Below, piece after piece: positions 42,900 through 51,664 of a stretch of DNA of 64,000 nt. The position numbers were made by a program, and so were the translations under genes. Source of the DNA: Pelomonas aquatica (GTDB taxonomy: Bacteria > Pseudomonadota > Gammaproteobacteria > Burkholderiales > Burkholderiaceae_C); the NCBI RefSeq assembly GCF_026712205.1, contig NZ_JAPPUW010000006.1, positions 124,001-188,000 of the forward strand, given 5' to 3'. Numbering within the stretch: position 1 is the first letter of the stretch; each line of letters begins with the position of its first letter. The notes below the pieces were generated by a model. That model saw only the letters and a list, made by a program, of their open reading frames with translations, did not search any database and was not told where the DNA came from.

Positions 42900-43256
42900 A
42901 TGGCCAAGACCCTTCACAGCCGTCACAACAAGATCTTTCTGGACAAGCTGCGGAAGCTGCGGGAGTCGCGCAACCTCCGCCAGGCCGACTTGGCACTGCT
43001 CCTCGGACGTACGCAAAGCGCCGTCAGCCATGTCGAAAGTGGTCAGACACGCCTGGACATCATCGGCCTGCGCGATTGGCTGGAAGCGCTGGACTACGGC
43101 TTCCTGCGGTTCCTCAAGGAACTTGACGCGGAGCTGCGCCGCCTGGACGCGCTGCGCCTGCGACCGAAGGCGGGGAAGGCTCGCAAGCGCGCGTCGCGTC
43201 CAGCGCTTTCACGGGTCAGCCTGCTGTTTCAAGCTGGCCCGCTGACCGACAAATGA
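42900..43256 (+). CDS. XRE-family regulator
   Basis: This 118-residue protein has an N-terminal helix-turn-helix (LRQADLALLLGRTQSAVSHVESG) and a helical, basic C-terminus. It shares layout and several residues with the XRE protein at 43567-43833 (HNKIFLDKLRKLRE against SEKYKLFLEELNALRE), so the two are paralogues. It probably controls the divergent NYN operon. Confidence 0.85.
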   Translation: MAKTLHSRHNKIFLDKLRKLRESRNLRQADLALLLGRTQSAVSHVESGQTRLDIIGLRDWLEALDYGFLRFLKELDAELRRLDALRLRPKAGKARKRASRPALSRVSLLFQAGPLTDK

Positions 43257-43284
43257 TGGCCTGCCTCGAGCGGTTGGGCGCTCT

Positions 43285-43545
43285 ATGACTACGCCGGAAG
43301 AGCGAAGACGCAATCTGATATGGGGTCGGTAGATGCTGGAGGAGCTCTCCAGCGACGCCAGCGTCTCCAATTCGTGGCGCCGGGAGGCGGCGCGGTTGCT
43401 GGCTATCTACCCGTCACTGGCATCCCTGCAGCAATTCGATGCTGGTGATCTTGCTGAGCTTGAACCCTACGCCGTCGTGCTGTCGGCCTTGCCGCGAGTC
43501 CAGCCTGTTCCGAGCAGCGCAGGTACAGCCTCAAGGTGGTTCTGA
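43285..43545 (+). pseudogene. BPSL0761-type small protein interrupted by an amber codon
   Basis: In frame from the ATG at 43285, MTTPEERRRNLIWGR is followed by TAG (43330-43332) and then MLEELSSDASVSNSWRREAARLLAIYP. The joined product matches the small BPSL0761-type proteins common in betaproteobacteria (MTTPEER start, REARRLLRHYP-like end), where the stop position normally holds Gln (CAG). A single C-to-T change would explain it. The downstream half could still be translated from the ATG at 43333. The tail after about residue 55 looks unrelated. Confidence 0.55.
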
Positions 43546-43566
43546 GGCACTTCTACTGACGAGGGT

Positions 43567-43833
43567 CTACAGCAGGCTAGGCAGCTGGTGGCGCTGGATG
43601 CGATCGTCGAGCTTCTTGACGAAGGACTCGAGGGTGGTTCCGCAGGCATGGGTCCATAGCGCCAGCTCAAAGACATCGACACGGCGACGGCCAGACTCGC
43701 AGCGGCTGACGATGTCCTGGCCGATCTGCATACGTTCAGCCAGCTCCATCTGGCTGATGCCTGCGATTTCCCTGAGGGCGTTCAGCTCCTCGAGGAACAA
43801 CTTGTACTTCTCACTGTGGAGCGGGTGTCTCAT
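43567..43833 (-). CDS. XRE-family regulator (paralogue)
   Basis: This 88-residue protein has the helix-turn-helix GISQMELAERMQIGQDIVSRCESG and a helical C-terminus, resembling the regulator at 42900. A perfect inverted repeat lies 47-69 bp upstream of its start and is a good candidate for autoregulation. Confidence 0.85.
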   Translation of the reverse strand: MRHPLHSEKYKLFLEELNALREIAGISQMELAERMQIGQDIVSRCESGRRRVDVFELALWTHACGTTLESFVKKLDDRIQRHQLPSLL

Positions 43834-43879
43834 CCTGCGGCGGCTGCGAGCGCAACCAAGCAGGATCAGAGGGAAGTCG

Positions 43880-43902
43880 AATTATGGGAAAACGCCATAA
43901 TT
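43880..43902. promoter_or_regulatory. Candidate XRE operator, perfect inverted repeat
   Basis: AATTATGG and CCATAATT (8 bp) surround GAAAACG in the gap before the XRE gene at 43567-43833. Length, spacing and place fit an autoregulatory operator. The related string TTAGGGAAAACG occurs at 40670-40681 beside the tRNA remnant. Confidence 0.55.
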
Positions 43903-43969
43903 TGAAGCCGTCGGTGGCGAAGTCATCCGATCCGCGATGGCCATCAGTTCATCGCTACGGCGGGCGCAC

Positions 43970-44280
43970 GTGATGCCGACGCGGCGGTGGTACGCCGACA
44001 AGATCAACGCCGCCGTGACGGTGTTCGTCAGCATCCGAACGAAGAGCCACTCGGACAACTGGTTCCAGAACTTCCGCGGGACCGTCGAGGCGATCCCAGA
44101 GATCGTCGAGTTCTATAGGATGAGCGGCGACGTTGACTACCTGCTGCGGGTGGTCGTGCCGGACATCAAGAGCTACGACGCCGTGTACAAGAAGCTGATC
44201 CGCGCGGCCGACTTCATGGACGTCAGCTCCAGCTTCGCCATGGAAGAGCTGAAGTTCACGACGACGATGCCCCTGACCGT
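43970..44280 (+). pseudogene. Lrp/AsnC-family regulator remnant (ligand-binding half)
   Basis: ADKINAAVTVFVSIRTKSH, MSGDVDYLLRVVVPD and SSFAMEELKFTT are the RAM-domain blocks of Lrp/AsnC regulators. The N-terminal helix-turn-helix is missing and the frame runs past the normal end (TTTMPLT) into unrelated sequence to 44461. A truncated remnant, probably from another insertion or deletion. Confidence 0.7.
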
Positions 44281-44445
44281 TGGGGAGTCGAACCGTGAGA
44301 ACGTGAACCTGCAGGTTGGATCCACTCCCAGGTCGCTGTGGGTCCTGCTCCGCGTCAGGAATCGCATCCAGCTCCTTGGAGAGGCTCAAGAGGCGATGTG
44401 CCGAAGCGGACCACATGGCGATCATGAGGTAGGTCTGCGCGATCC

Positions 44446-44583
44446 ATGCTCGTACACCTGACTTCCGCCATCAATGCATTCAAGGGCTTGCTCGAAAGCG
44501 CCGACAAACATCGCGCCGGCGCCGTTTTCATGCTGGCTGCAGGACTGCTGGCGCTGGCCGCCATTTGGCTCCTCCGCCATTGA
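44446..44583 (+). CDS. Possible 45-residue single-span membrane protein
   Basis: The ATG at 44446 opens a short frame: an amphipathic start (MLVHLTSAINAFKGLLESAD), then a hydrophobic helix (AVFMLAAGLLALAAIWLL) and RH-stop. It overlaps the tail of the Lrp remnant frame. Composition is like small membrane proteins or tail-anchored toxins, but there is no clear ribosome site. Confidence 0.3.
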   Translation: MLVHLTSAINAFKGLLESADKHRAGAVFMLAAGLLALAAIWLLRH

Positions 44584-44684
44584 TGCCGCATGTTCCCCGC
44601 CTACATGGGAACGCGGAGCCGATGCGATGGACGCAAGCTGCGCCGCTGGTACCTTGACCTTCTACTTATTTCGTCGAGAAAGCC

Positions 44685-44927
44685 ATGAACAGTCACACCG
44701 CCAGCCCAGCTCCAGCACCTGGTGACCACCAGAAATCCCCGGTTCAGCTTCCGACCGAGCCCGACAGGCCCGTCGACGTACCGCTCACGCCCCAGCCCGA
44801 GGACAGTCCAGGTCATGCCAATGCCAAAGCGAAGCCAGACCGGCGCGCGCAGAGCATCGAGGATCCCGAGGCCGACGGCAGCGACCGGTCGAGCAAGACC
44901 GAGTCGCCGCGCGGATCGGGGCCGTGA
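44685..44927 (+). CDS. Pro-rich unstructured small protein
   Basis: 80 residues, rich in Pro, Asp, Ser and Lys, with no hydrophobic core (PTEPDRPVDVPLTPQPEDS). A GAGAAAG site precedes the ATG. Proteins of this kind are common on integrative elements; function unknown. Confidence 0.4.
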   Translation: MNSHTASPAPAPGDHQKSPVQLPTEPDRPVDVPLTPQPEDSPGHANAKAKPDRRAQSIEDPEADGSDRSSKTESPRGSGP

Positions 44928-44946
44928 AGGCTTCAGCGAGCGCTCA

Positions 44947-45417
44947 TCAGTGAACGCGGGACATCACCATGTACACAGTCGTGCCGCTGATCGCCGCGCC
45001 AAGGAGCGCACCGAGTGCTCCGCTGATGAGGGTCGGGATCCACCAGTTCTCCGTGAGAGCGTCTGCCTCCGCTTTGATGGCCTGCACAGCGGCATGAGTC
45101 TCTGTCGTCAGCTCCACGAGCGCAGCCTTTGATTGCTGCTCTGCCAGAGCCAACTGTTGCCCAATGCGTGCGCTCGCGCCGTTCAACGCAGTATTGAACT
45201 TCTCCCCTACACCCTTCTCAATGTCGGCACCCAGATTCGCCTGACCGGCGATGAGCGTCTTCGCGGTACTCGCGACCAACGCTGCAGCGGCATTCACGCG
45301 GCCAACCGCGCCTTCGGCCGTTTCCTGGATGGACTGCGCGTGCTCGATTACGTCGGCGACGATCGGGACTAAATCATCCAGGGTCTTCGGAGATTTCTTA
45401 TCAGGTTCTGATGACAT
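44947..45417 (-). CDS. Coiled-coil protein with C-terminal membrane hairpin
   Basis: 156 residues: long helical region rich in Ala/Glu/Gln (about 20-115), then WWIPTLISGALGALLGAAISG, a hydrophobic segment with Gly spacing. Last gene of a four-gene minus-strand operon, 22 nt after the nuclease-like gene. A small membrane protein at the end of such an operon could be a structural partner of the MscS-like channel or a membrane-active effector; no family is recognised. Confidence 0.6.
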   Translation of the reverse strand: MSSEPDKKSPKTLDDLVPIVADVIEHAQSIQETAEGAVGRVNAAAALVASTAKTLIAGQANLGADIEKGVGEKFNTALNGASARIGQQLALAEQQSKAALVELTTETHAAVQAIKAEADALTENWWIPTLISGALGALLGAAISGTTVYMVMSRVH

Positions 45418-45439
45418 GTGATCTTAGGGGTCGTTTATT

Positions 45440-46258
45440 TCAGGCTGGTCTGCAGGGGGGAGACCAATCTTTTTCCGTTGCGTTGGTGTCAGGGCCCGAG
45501 GTCGATTTCCTGGTCGCGGGACCTCTGGAGCCCCTGGGTGACTTCGCGAACGGGTCTTGGCGCCGATTCAGCTCCGCCTTGACGGCTTGTGAAAACGGCC
45601 CACGCCTCGCCTGCTCGGTCGCGAACTCCCTTTCACGCGCGCGCAGCCTGGCACGTAGCAGCCTGCAAGTGGACTTGAGGTCCGTGATGTTCTCCAGCGG
45701 CAGGTAGACCAAACCACCGCCACTCTTGATGCCCACCAGCAGCCCGGAGGTCTGGTAGCCATCAAGGCAACCGAACAGCGTGATCAAGCGGAGGTACAGA
45801 TCCATTTCGCGCTGATGCGGCGCGCCCCCATGCGCGTCAGCAGCGACTTGAGCAGCGAAATCCTCGAGCGAGATGCCGCCGCCCTCCTCCAAGTCCAGGT
45901 AGGGCCGGACCTTGATCTGGAACTCCTGGTTGTCGAGTTGGTTGACCAAGAACTCTCCGCTCTCGACGAACCAGTGAGCTCTCATGGAAGCCGCGCGAAG
46001 TTCGCGGTCCCGGCTAGTTGCACCTCGGTACGTGGCCAGCTTGACCTTCTCCTTTTTCAAGTTGGCACCGCGCCGTTTGAACTCAATGAGTCGCCAGGAA
46101 CCGGGAAACTGCAACATGACGTCGCCGAGCACCTTGTCGAGCGGGGTCTGCTGCAGCAGGTTGACGCAGGCATCGACCTGTCTTGGCTTGTTGCCCATGA
46201 CGAGCCCGAGGCCGAAGAGGAAGTTGCCGATGATGATGTTCTCGAATGGCGACAGCAT
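45440..46258 (-). CDS. Possible PD-(D/E)xK-fold protein
   Basis: This 272-residue protein starts MLSPFENIIIGN. Asp46 in LGDVMLQF followed by IEFKRRG with Glu59 and Lys61 gives the D-x12-ExK spacing of restriction-endonuclease-like folds, and GANLKKEKVKL follows. A helical middle and a basic, Ser/Pro-rich tail complete it. I do not recognise the family; the nuclease idea rests on this single motif. It lies 22 nt after the MscS-like gene and 22 nt before the coiled-coil gene. Confidence 0.6.
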   Translation of the reverse strand: MLSPFENIIIGNFLFGLGLVMGNKPRQVDACVNLLQQTPLDKVLGDVMLQFPGSWRLIEFKRRGANLKKEKVKLATYRGATSRDRELRAASMRAHWFVESGEFLVNQLDNQEFQIKVRPYLDLEEGGGISLEDFAAQVAADAHGGAPHQREMDLYLRLITLFGCLDGYQTSGLLVGIKSGGGLVYLPLENITDLKSTCRLLRARLRAREREFATEQARRGPFSQAVKAELNRRQDPFAKSPRGSRGPATRKSTSGPDTNATEKDWSPPCRPA

Positions 46259-46280
46259 GTCGTTCCTCCCTGCCCTTCGG

Positions 46281-46889
46281 CTACGGGCCTCCTTGTTGAT
46301 CCACGGCCACTTGCGCCACGGCTGTCCCGTGCCAGCGACGCACCGCCCGTTGGAAGAACAGGCTGTTGGGAAGCTGCAGCGTGGTGCCATTCTGCAGGTC
46401 ACCGCTCTCGAGGAGCGTGGTGTAGACCGGGTTGATGTCAACGACGCGGCCCTTCATGCCAGGCTTGTCGCCGGCATCAAGCAGTTCGACGGTGTCGCCG
46501 ATGCGGAATGACCGGGTGGTGTAAATAAGCAGCGTGCAAAAGAGATTCGACAACACGCTCCAGGCGGCGAAGAAAGCAACCGCACCTACGGTCGCGAAGC
46601 CCGTGAACGCCGTCCACAGCACCGCGCCAGAGACTCCCATCCGCTCAAGGGCCCACAGAAGCGCACCGACGTACACCAGCGCGCCAACCACGCGCAGGAA
46701 CAGCGAGGCCATATTCACTGGAAGCCCGTATTTGCCGGTGATGCGGTCGATCAGCTTGTGTGCCAGGCGCATCAGCAGCCAGGCACCGAGGCCGATCATC
46801 ACGACCTCAGCCGCGGGAACCAGGATGTCGAGCCAGTCAGCTGCCCAGTTGGGCAGCCAATCGTGCAGGGCTTGAATGAGTTTTCTCAT
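46281..46889 (-). CDS. Small MscS-family mechanosensitive channel
   Basis: The 202-residue protein has three hydrophobic helices, the last being a Gly/Ala-rich pore helix (TGFATVGAVAFFAAWSVLSN), followed by the MscS beta domain (FRIGDTVELLDAG; TTLLESGDLQNGTTLQLPNS). It is shorter than Escherichia coli MscS and lacks most of its C-terminal vestibule. The ATG at 46889 fits the first helix. Middle of the four-gene operon. Confidence 0.88.
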   Translation of the reverse strand: MRKLIQALHDWLPNWAADWLDILVPAAEVVMIGLGAWLLMRLAHKLIDRITGKYGLPVNMASLFLRVVGALVYVGALLWALERMGVSGAVLWTAFTGFATVGAVAFFAAWSVLSNLFCTLLIYTTRSFRIGDTVELLDAGDKPGMKGRVVDINPVYTTLLESGDLQNGTTLQLPNSLFFQRAVRRWHGTAVAQVAVDQQGGP

Positions 46890-46974
46890 GAAGGTCGTCG
46901 TCGAGCTTGGTCGAGTGATCGCAGGCGAAGTTTTACCTACGACACCATCCCACCCGGGCAGCGCTTGAGCGCGA

Positions 46975-48567
46975 TCAGTTTGCCCCTTGCGACGCTTCTG
47001 TCCCGCCATCTGGCAACGCCAACGCCTCGTCGAGCTCCACCTTCGCCAGTCGGGCCCAGCGGCCGCCTCCTCGCAGTGCGTCCAGATCACTGGAGCGCGC
47101 CCTGGCAAAGAACATGGACTCCGCAAGCCCATAGGCCTGCAACACCTGCTTCACCCGCACCATCCGGTGCCGAAGGTCGAAGTCCTGGAATTCGGCCCCA
47201 CGCACGCCTCCCCCAGCCACCTGAGCAACAACCCGTCGCAGGCTTTCCTGGACCACATCCGAGATTGCAGGCACCGCTCTAGGTGCGGAAAGCTTGGCGT
47301 GACGGATGAAGGGGTTTCGACCGACCAGAAGTCCCCAAGGACGATGAGCACCCACCAGGTCCACTGTCATCGCCTCAAGCTTCGTGAGGCCGAAATGCCT
47401 GGCCACCTCCAACCGAAGCGCGAGCCCCGGATTCGCTTGCGCGATAGCCTCCAACGCCTGGCCGGCATCAACGTCGCGCCCATCGACCGGCAGCACGAAC
47501 GTGCACAGCAACCGATGGGCCAGATCGTCGCCGGCCTGTGCCGCCTCGAAGAGCCAGTGCATCCCCTGCTCGACGTCACGCAGCGATCCCGATGCGCGCA
47601 GGATGGTCGCTCCCAGTCGACGCTGGGCAACGACCGCGCCATGGGCAGCTGCCTTTTCAAGGCAGAACCGCGCCATCGGCGGGTTGGCCACCGAACCATT
47701 GTGATTTGAATGGATTTCGTAAAGGCGCGTCCAAGCCTCCAAGTGTCCGCCGTCAGCGGCACGCATCAGCAGCGCGGAGGCTTTGCGGAAGTTCAGGCCA
47801 CCGACCAGCGACTCCCATCGCAAGGAGCCAACATCGTGACCGCTCAGCGCGTGCCCCAGCATCAGTGCAGCGCTGCCGCTACCGCGTGCGACGCAGTCAT
47901 CCAGTAGAACTTCGATGGCCCGGCGATCAACGGAGATGGGAATCGGCGCAAGCGTGCTGGTGTAGTTCAGCGCTTCAAGGACCTTGTCGGCCAGAACGGG
48001 CTCCGGCGCTGCGTCCGACTCCAAGCCGAGCGCCAATGCACGGAACAGGACGTGCGGCTCGCCACGCATCAACGCACGATCCATCGCGAACGTCAGCAGG
48101 TCGGTCCAGCCAATGCCAGGCAGCGCCTTGAGCACACGAAGACGCGATATGACCCGCCCTTCTGACAAGTCTTCGGGCGAATAGCTCGTCAGCACCTTTC
48201 TGGCTGTGGCGTCGCCGCCAGCGGCTGCGCTGCGAAACCATGGCATGCCCTCGTCGGCGTCGACAGCCGTGAGGGAAAGCCAGATCGCCAGTTTCAGCTG
48301 CGCTGTTGATCTGCCCGCGCGCGCCGCTGCTTGTAGCGTCGCCAGACGACCGTGTGCGGCGATCTCATACAGGTCCAGAGATTCGACGACCAGCTGCTGG
48401 GTGTCATCGGCACGAACCGCTTCAGCTTGCTGAAGGTACTCGAGGCCAAGGGGTACGTGGCGCGGAAAGCCATTCGCGCCTTGCAGGTACTTCCGGGCCG
48501 CCTCCAAGCACGCCGCGATGTCACCACGCCGCGCCCTCGAAATCAGCTGAGCATCTGGTCTTCTCAT
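46975..48567 (-). CDS. Sel1/TPR-like repeat protein
   Basis: The 530-residue protein consists of repeated helical pairs with Sel1-like features (GMPWFRSAAAGGDATARK; ALLMRAADGGHLEAWTRLY; FCLEKAAAHGAVVAQRRLG; GMHWLFEAAQAGDDLAHR). Such repeats serve as protein-protein scaffolds. It begins the operon that continues with the MscS-like channel 85 nt downstream. Confidence 0.8.
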   Translation of the reverse strand: MRRPDAQLISRARRGDIAACLEAARKYLQGANGFPRHVPLGLEYLQQAEAVRADDTQQLVVESLDLYEIAAHGRLATLQAAARAGRSTAQLKLAIWLSLTAVDADEGMPWFRSAAAGGDATARKVLTSYSPEDLSEGRVISRLRVLKALPGIGWTDLLTFAMDRALMRGEPHVLFRALALGLESDAAPEPVLADKVLEALNYTSTLAPIPISVDRRAIEVLLDDCVARGSGSAALMLGHALSGHDVGSLRWESLVGGLNFRKASALLMRAADGGHLEAWTRLYEIHSNHNGSVANPPMARFCLEKAAAHGAVVAQRRLGATILRASGSLRDVEQGMHWLFEAAQAGDDLAHRLLCTFVLPVDGRDVDAGQALEAIAQANPGLALRLEVARHFGLTKLEAMTVDLVGAHRPWGLLVGRNPFIRHAKLSAPRAVPAISDVVQESLRRVVAQVAGGGVRGAEFQDFDLRHRMVRVKQVLQAYGLAESMFFARARSSDLDALRGGGRWARLAKVELDEALALPDGGTEASQGAN

Positions 48568-48942
48568 CCGCGCCCTCTTCGCAGTGGCTCATCGCCAAAG
48601 CCATCTCTCGATCAACAGCGGCGCTGTACGCCCTGTACCAACATGCAAGCGTAGAAACTTGGCCATGACCGATATCAGTCCAACGGATTACGGTTTTGTC
48701 AGGTTGGTACGCCGTTCGCGGGCGCGACTCGGCCATGACAGTTGTGTGAATCGAAAGCGCCGATTTCACGCAAGCACCCCCTGTCAACTTGAAGGCACAG
48801 CAACGATGTCTTTGCGGTACCGCGCGCCAGCACGGGCCTATGCAAAGTGGCGAAGTCATGGAATTCCCTAGGCGCCTTCCCTAGCCTGCAGAGCGCTGGG
48901 GGCGATCCAGCTCCCCCGGTATCTACTGAATAGGAGAAGTAC
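48568..48942. other. Gene-free 375-bp stretch upstream of the porin
   Basis: No credible coding frame on either strand. It should hold the promoters of the Sel1 gene (minus) and the porin (plus); I see no convincing -35/-10 pair by eye. An AGGAG ribosome site lies 6 nt before the porin ATG. Confidence 0.5.
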
Positions 48943-49989
48943 ATGAAGAAGCCAGTCCTCTTGGCCTTGGCATGCAGCGCGATGGCGGGTACCGCCTTCG
49001 CACAATCCTCGTCGGTCACGCTGTTCGGCGTCGCCGATGCGGCAGTCCGTCAGGTGAAGAACGGCAGCGCAGGCACGGTCAAGGGCGTCACTTCCGGCGC
49101 CAACACGACCAGCCGCCTGGGCGTCCGTGGCGTTGAACAACTCGGTGGCGGTATGTCCGCCGGCTTCCATCTGGAATCGGGTGTCGAGCTCGACACCGGC
49201 AGTGCCAACGCCAGCAAGTTCTGGAACCGCCGCTCCACTGTCAGCCTGATGGGTGAATTCGGTGAAGTCCGCCTCGGCCGCGACACCACGCCGACCTACA
49301 ACAACGCGCTCAACGACGAGTTCGGCATCGTGGGCGTCGGCTCTCGCGGCGTGTTCGTCTACGGCTCCAGCGCAGTGCTGGGCAGCGGCGCAACCACCGC
49401 GCAACGTACTGACAACGGCGTCAGCTACTTCCTGCCCAAGAACCTGGGTGGCTGGTTCGGCCAGGTGCACGTCGCCGCTGGCGAAGGCGTGGTCGGCAAC
49501 AAGTACACCGGCGGTCGCGTCGGCTTCGAGAACAGCACGTTCCTGGTCGGCGGTGCCATCGGCCAGACCGACGTGGGCAGCACCCAGCCGAAGTTCAAGA
49601 ACTACAACCTGCTGTTCAACTACAAGTCGCCCTGGGGCACGCTGCATACCCTGTTCGACGTGAAGAAGTGGGGCCCACGCAAGGCGCAGGAGCTGTCCAT
49701 CGGCGCGACCGTGCCGGTCACCCAGGCTGGCTCGATCCGCCTGGGCTACACGAGCGTGAACCGCTCGGGTGGCGCAGCTGGCTCCGGCTACGCCGACGCC
49801 GATGACAGCACCCGCGTGGCGCTGGGCTATGTGCATGAGATGTCCAAGCGGACCGCTCTCTACGGCACCTACGCCACGATCAGCAACAAGGGCGCAGCGC
49901 GCAGCTCCGTGCTGTACACGACGCCGACCGGCATGCGCGGTGGAGAGAACTCTTCCGGCATGGAAGTCGGCGTGCGCCACAGCTTCTGA
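48943..49989 (+). CDS. Outer-membrane porin (Gram-negative general porin type)
   Basis: This 348-residue porin has a Sec signal (KKPVLLALACSAMAGTAFAQ), the SSVTLFGVADAAV first strand, alternating beta strands throughout, the SRLGVRGVEQLGGG block, and the terminal aromatic residue (GVRHSF) needed for outer-membrane assembly. It is typical of Burkholderiales trimeric porins. Its place within an accessory region is unusual; it may change permeability to metals. Confidence 0.93.
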   Translation: MKKPVLLALACSAMAGTAFAQSSSVTLFGVADAAVRQVKNGSAGTVKGVTSGANTTSRLGVRGVEQLGGGMSAGFHLESGVELDTGSANASKFWNRRSTVSLMGEFGEVRLGRDTTPTYNNALNDEFGIVGVGSRGVFVYGSSAVLGSGATTAQRTDNGVSYFLPKNLGGWFGQVHVAAGEGVVGNKYTGGRVGFENSTFLVGGAIGQTDVGSTQPKFKNYNLLFNYKSPWGTLHTLFDVKKWGPRKAQELSIGATVPVTQAGSIRLGYTSVNRSGGAAGSGYADADDSTRVALGYVHEMSKRTALYGTYATISNKGAARSSVLYTTPTGMRGGENSSGMEVGVRHSF

Positions 49990-50052
49990 TCCACACGGCA
50001 ACTTCAAGGGTGAGCGCTGCGGCGCTCGCCCTTTTTCGCGCAGGAGGTGTAC

Positions 50053-50511
50053 ATGTCCAACGCGCTCCGTCCGACGCCAAGCACCGGTGCCCCCACCACC
50101 GCGACCGATGACGACTGGAAGGCCACTGCGCTGATCTTCAGAGGTCAGCGCCAGGCGCTGATCGCGAGCAACATCGCCAACGCTGACACGCCCAAATACC
50201 AGGCCCGTGACATCAGCTTCTCGGCGGCGCTCGAAGAAGCGAGCCGGGTCCGACCGGCCGCACAGCCCGCACCAATCGCCACCACGGCGCCCGGCCACCT
50301 CGCGCCAACACTGGTCGCGCCGCGCAACACGCTGCAGTTTGCCGAGTACGCGCTTCCGTCCCAGACAAGCCTCGATGGCAACACAGTCGACATAGACCGC
50401 GAGCGAGCGTCTTTCGCACAGAATTCCATCCTTCACCAGCTCGCCGTGGCGTCCCTGGATGACGAGCTGAAGGAGTTCAAGATGGCCATCGCCGACCCTC
50501 GTCGGGCATGA
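50053..50511 (+). CDS. flgB: Orphan FlgB-like flagellar rod protein
   Basis: This 152-residue protein has the N-terminal rod motif RQALIASNIANADTPKYQARD and the C-terminal LDGNTVDIDRERASFAQN and FKMAI blocks of FlgB. FlgB is the proximal rod subunit of the flagellar basal body and is normally encoded with flgC. I chose the ATG at 50053 because the AGGAGG ribosome site at 50042-50047 would overlap the GTG at 50047. No other flagellar gene is present in this window. Confidence 0.85.
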   Translation: MSNALRPTPSTGAPTTATDDDWKATALIFRGQRQALIASNIANADTPKYQARDISFSAALEEASRVRPAAQPAPIATTAPGHLAPTLVAPRNTLQFAEYALPSQTSLDGNTVDIDRERASFAQNSILHQLAVASLDDELKEFKMAIADPRRA

Positions 50512-50587
50512 CGCTGTGCGGGCTAGCCCGCAGCCGACGCGCACATGGCGTCGCGCACAATCCCGCGCGAGGGACGGTTCCGAATCC

Positions 50588-51664
50588 ATGCCACCAAAAC
50601 CAGGAACGCCGCGTTCGCCACGCAAAAACCAGTTGGTCGCCAAAGGCGGTGTCATCCTGCCATCGGCGCAAGTTCTCCTGCTGAACCCTGATCAGTGGGA
50701 AGACTTCATCCTGGCCGCAGCGCGGCAGCGCATCCATGCCGGTGGCGTCCGGTACCAGGAAGTCAAACGCCTCGGCGGCGCTGGCGACGGCGGCCGCGAC
50801 ATCGAGGCTCGGTATGGCCACACGTTGGTACGTGACGGCTGGGACCTGTACCAGGCCAAACACTACGCGTCCGGCCTGAAGCCCAGCGAGGCCTTCCCGG
50901 AGATGGCCAAGTTTTTCAAGCAGATTGCGAAGGGGACTTACTCCCGCCCCAAGCACTACTACTTCTGCTGCCCGCGCGCCGTCGGCAACGAGCTCCACAA
51001 CACGATGGCTGCGGGCGCCGCCGCATTCAAGGCCAAGTTCCTTGCCGCGTGGAAGGGCGAGAACACGGGCATGCAAGGCATGGCCCTCGATCTGACGCCG
51101 GCCGTCCAGGCGGCCGTCGATGATTTCGACTTCGACAATTTCATCGAGCTGCCGGTTCATGACCTGCTTGCCTGGCATGAACTCGACCGTGCCGCACACC
51201 ATGAGATGTTCGGCATCGTGCCCCAGCGCGGCGACGATGATCCTGTTCCGGCCAAACCGGATGGGCGCGAAACCGTGTACGTCGGCGAACTCCTGCGTGT
51301 CTACAGCGAGCACAAGACTGGGCCTATCACCCTGGCCGACCTGCCTGGCAGCGACTACGAGGAACACTTCGAATCGCAGCGGCAGACCTTCTACTGCGCC
51401 GAGGGCCTCCAGCGATTCAGCCGGGATATCTACCCCACTGAGCAGGAGTTCGAGCGGCTCTTGGACATGGTCCACGCCGGCATCAGGCCCACTGTCGCGC
51501 AACTGAAGCTCAAGAACGGCATGGACCGGGTCGACGCGGCCGTCGAGAAGGCATCGACGCTCCAGGTCCAGGAGAGCCGCCTGTCGCCCCAGCTTCGCGG
51601 GGGTGACCTGCCCGGCACCTGCCACCACCTCGCAAATGGCGGTAGGCTCAAGTGGGTCAAATGA
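50588..51664 (+). CDS. ABC-3C effector with Mrr-like PD-(D/E)xK nuclease domain
   Basis: The 358-residue protein begins at the ATG at 50588; the frame extends upstream over the end of the flgB gene without coding sense. Residues 63-92 hold GGAGDGGRDIE (Asp71) and YQAKHY (Gln89, Lys91), the D...QxK signature of Mrr/DUF4297-type restriction-like nucleases. The remaining 260 residues are mixed alpha/beta with no assignment. First gene of a three-gene operon, overlapping the middle component by 4 bp. By analogy with ABC-3C conflict systems the ATPase senses a DNA-related trigger and releases the nuclease. Confidence 0.82.
   Translation: MPPKPGTPRSPRKNQLVAKGGVILPSAQVLLLNPDQWEDFILAAARQRIHAGGVRYQEVKRLGGAGDGGRDIEARYGHTLVRDGWDLYQAKHYASGLKPSEAFPEMAKFFKQIAKGTYSRPKHYYFCCPRAVGNELHNTMAAGAAAFKAKFLAAWKGENTGMQGMALDLTPAVQAAVDDFDFDNFIELPVHDLLAWHELDRAAHHEMFGIVPQRGDDDPVPAKPDGRETVYVGELLRVYSEHKTGPITLADLPGSDYEEHFESQRQTFYCAEGLQRFSRDIYPTEQEFERLLDMVHAGIRPTVAQLKLKNGMDRVDAAVEKASTLQVQESRLSPQLRGGDLPGTCHHLANGGRLKWVK

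Noticed and set aside
48868-50655. Long open frame on the minus strand across the porin and flgB genes
   Set aside because: It is the complement of two well-supported plus-strand genes; its protein has no domain sense, and the high GC content makes long antisense frames common.
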